The translations under genes were made by a program, and so were the position numbers. The notes under the pieces were generated by a model. The model was not told where the DNA came from. It saw only the letters and a list, made by a program, of their open reading frames with translations, and searched no databases. From an uncultured Clostridia bacterium (GTDB lineage: Bacteria; Bacillota; Clostridia; Oscillospirales; Acutalibacteraceae), in NCBI GenBank assembly GCA_945788455.1, contig CALZMC010000049.1, positions 1 through 5,768 on the forward strand: a stretch of DNA of 5,768 nucleotides, given 5' to 3'. The first letter of the stretch is position 1, and each line of letters starts with the position of its first letter. Of this stretch, positions 5,733 through 5,768 are shown one piece after another.

Positions 5733-5768
5733 GCGGATGTAGCTCACCCGGTAGAGCGCAACCTTGCC
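5733..5768 (+). tRNA. tRNA-Gly (anticodon GCC), 5' half, cut by right edge
   Basis: The first 36 bases fold as the 5' half of a tRNA: acceptor strand GCGGATG (5733-5739), T8 and A9, D stem GCTC (5742-5745) / GAGC (5754-5757) with loop ACCCGGTA, G26, anticodon 5' stem CAACC (5759-5763), then T32-T33 and the anticodon GCC (5766-5768) at the last three bases. GCC reads the Gly codons GGC and GGU. The acceptor, D arm and loop spacing agree with known bacterial tRNA-Gly sequences. The 3' half, T arm and any encoded CCA lie beyond the window, so intactness cannot be judged, and further tRNA genes may follow. Confidence 0.92.

Overview
The window looks like chromosome from a low-to-moderate GC Clostridia-type Firmicute, most like the Ruminococcaceae/Oscillospiraceae. 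This is inferred from a clostridial-type pyruvate phosphate dikinase, strong GGAGG ribosome binding sites, SigA-like promoters, TTG and GTG starts, a DnaD-domain protein paired with a DnaI-type helicase loader, and a VanW lipoprotein. The genus cannot be settled from the sequence alone. Nothing indicates a mobile element, phage, CRISPR array or horizontally acquired island; coding density is high and all genes look intact except where the window edges cut them.

Left part (1-2963). The minus strand carries the first 163 codons of ppdK, running off the left edge. A divergent intergenic region (491-699) holds a promoter for ppdK on the minus strand and a good promoter for glmU on the plus strand. 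glmU (cell-wall precursor UDP-GlcNAc synthesis) is followed after 17 bases by a TTG-started gene for a VanW-domain lipoprotein with Thr-rich linkers. The two are probably cotranscribed and form a cell-envelope unit.

Middle (2964-3049). A strong hairpin with T-rich flanks on both sides acts as a shared terminator between the vanW-type gene and the convergent minus-strand operon. A second, weaker inverted repeat follows it.

Right part (3050-5768). A minus-strand operon reads, in transcription order, a DnaD/DnaB_2-domain replication initiation protein (start reassigned to 5603), a DnaI/DnaC-type helicase loader (GTG start, 12 bases later), and a six-pass DUF308/HdeD-like membrane protein whose ATG overlaps the loader's stop codon by 8 bases. 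The first two genes should act together in loading the replicative helicase. The membrane protein is translationally tied to them, but its role is unknown. The operon promoter (TTTACA-N17-TACAAT with extended -10) lies back-to-back with a perfect-consensus promoter (TTGACA-N17-TATAAT) for a tRNA-Gly(GCC) gene that the right edge cuts exactly after the anticodon.

Overall this is a housekeeping region. I do not see a convincing new biological system. The points most worth a second look are the coupling of the membrane protein to the helicase loader, the glmU-vanW lipoprotein pairing, and the corrected start of the DnaD-type gene.
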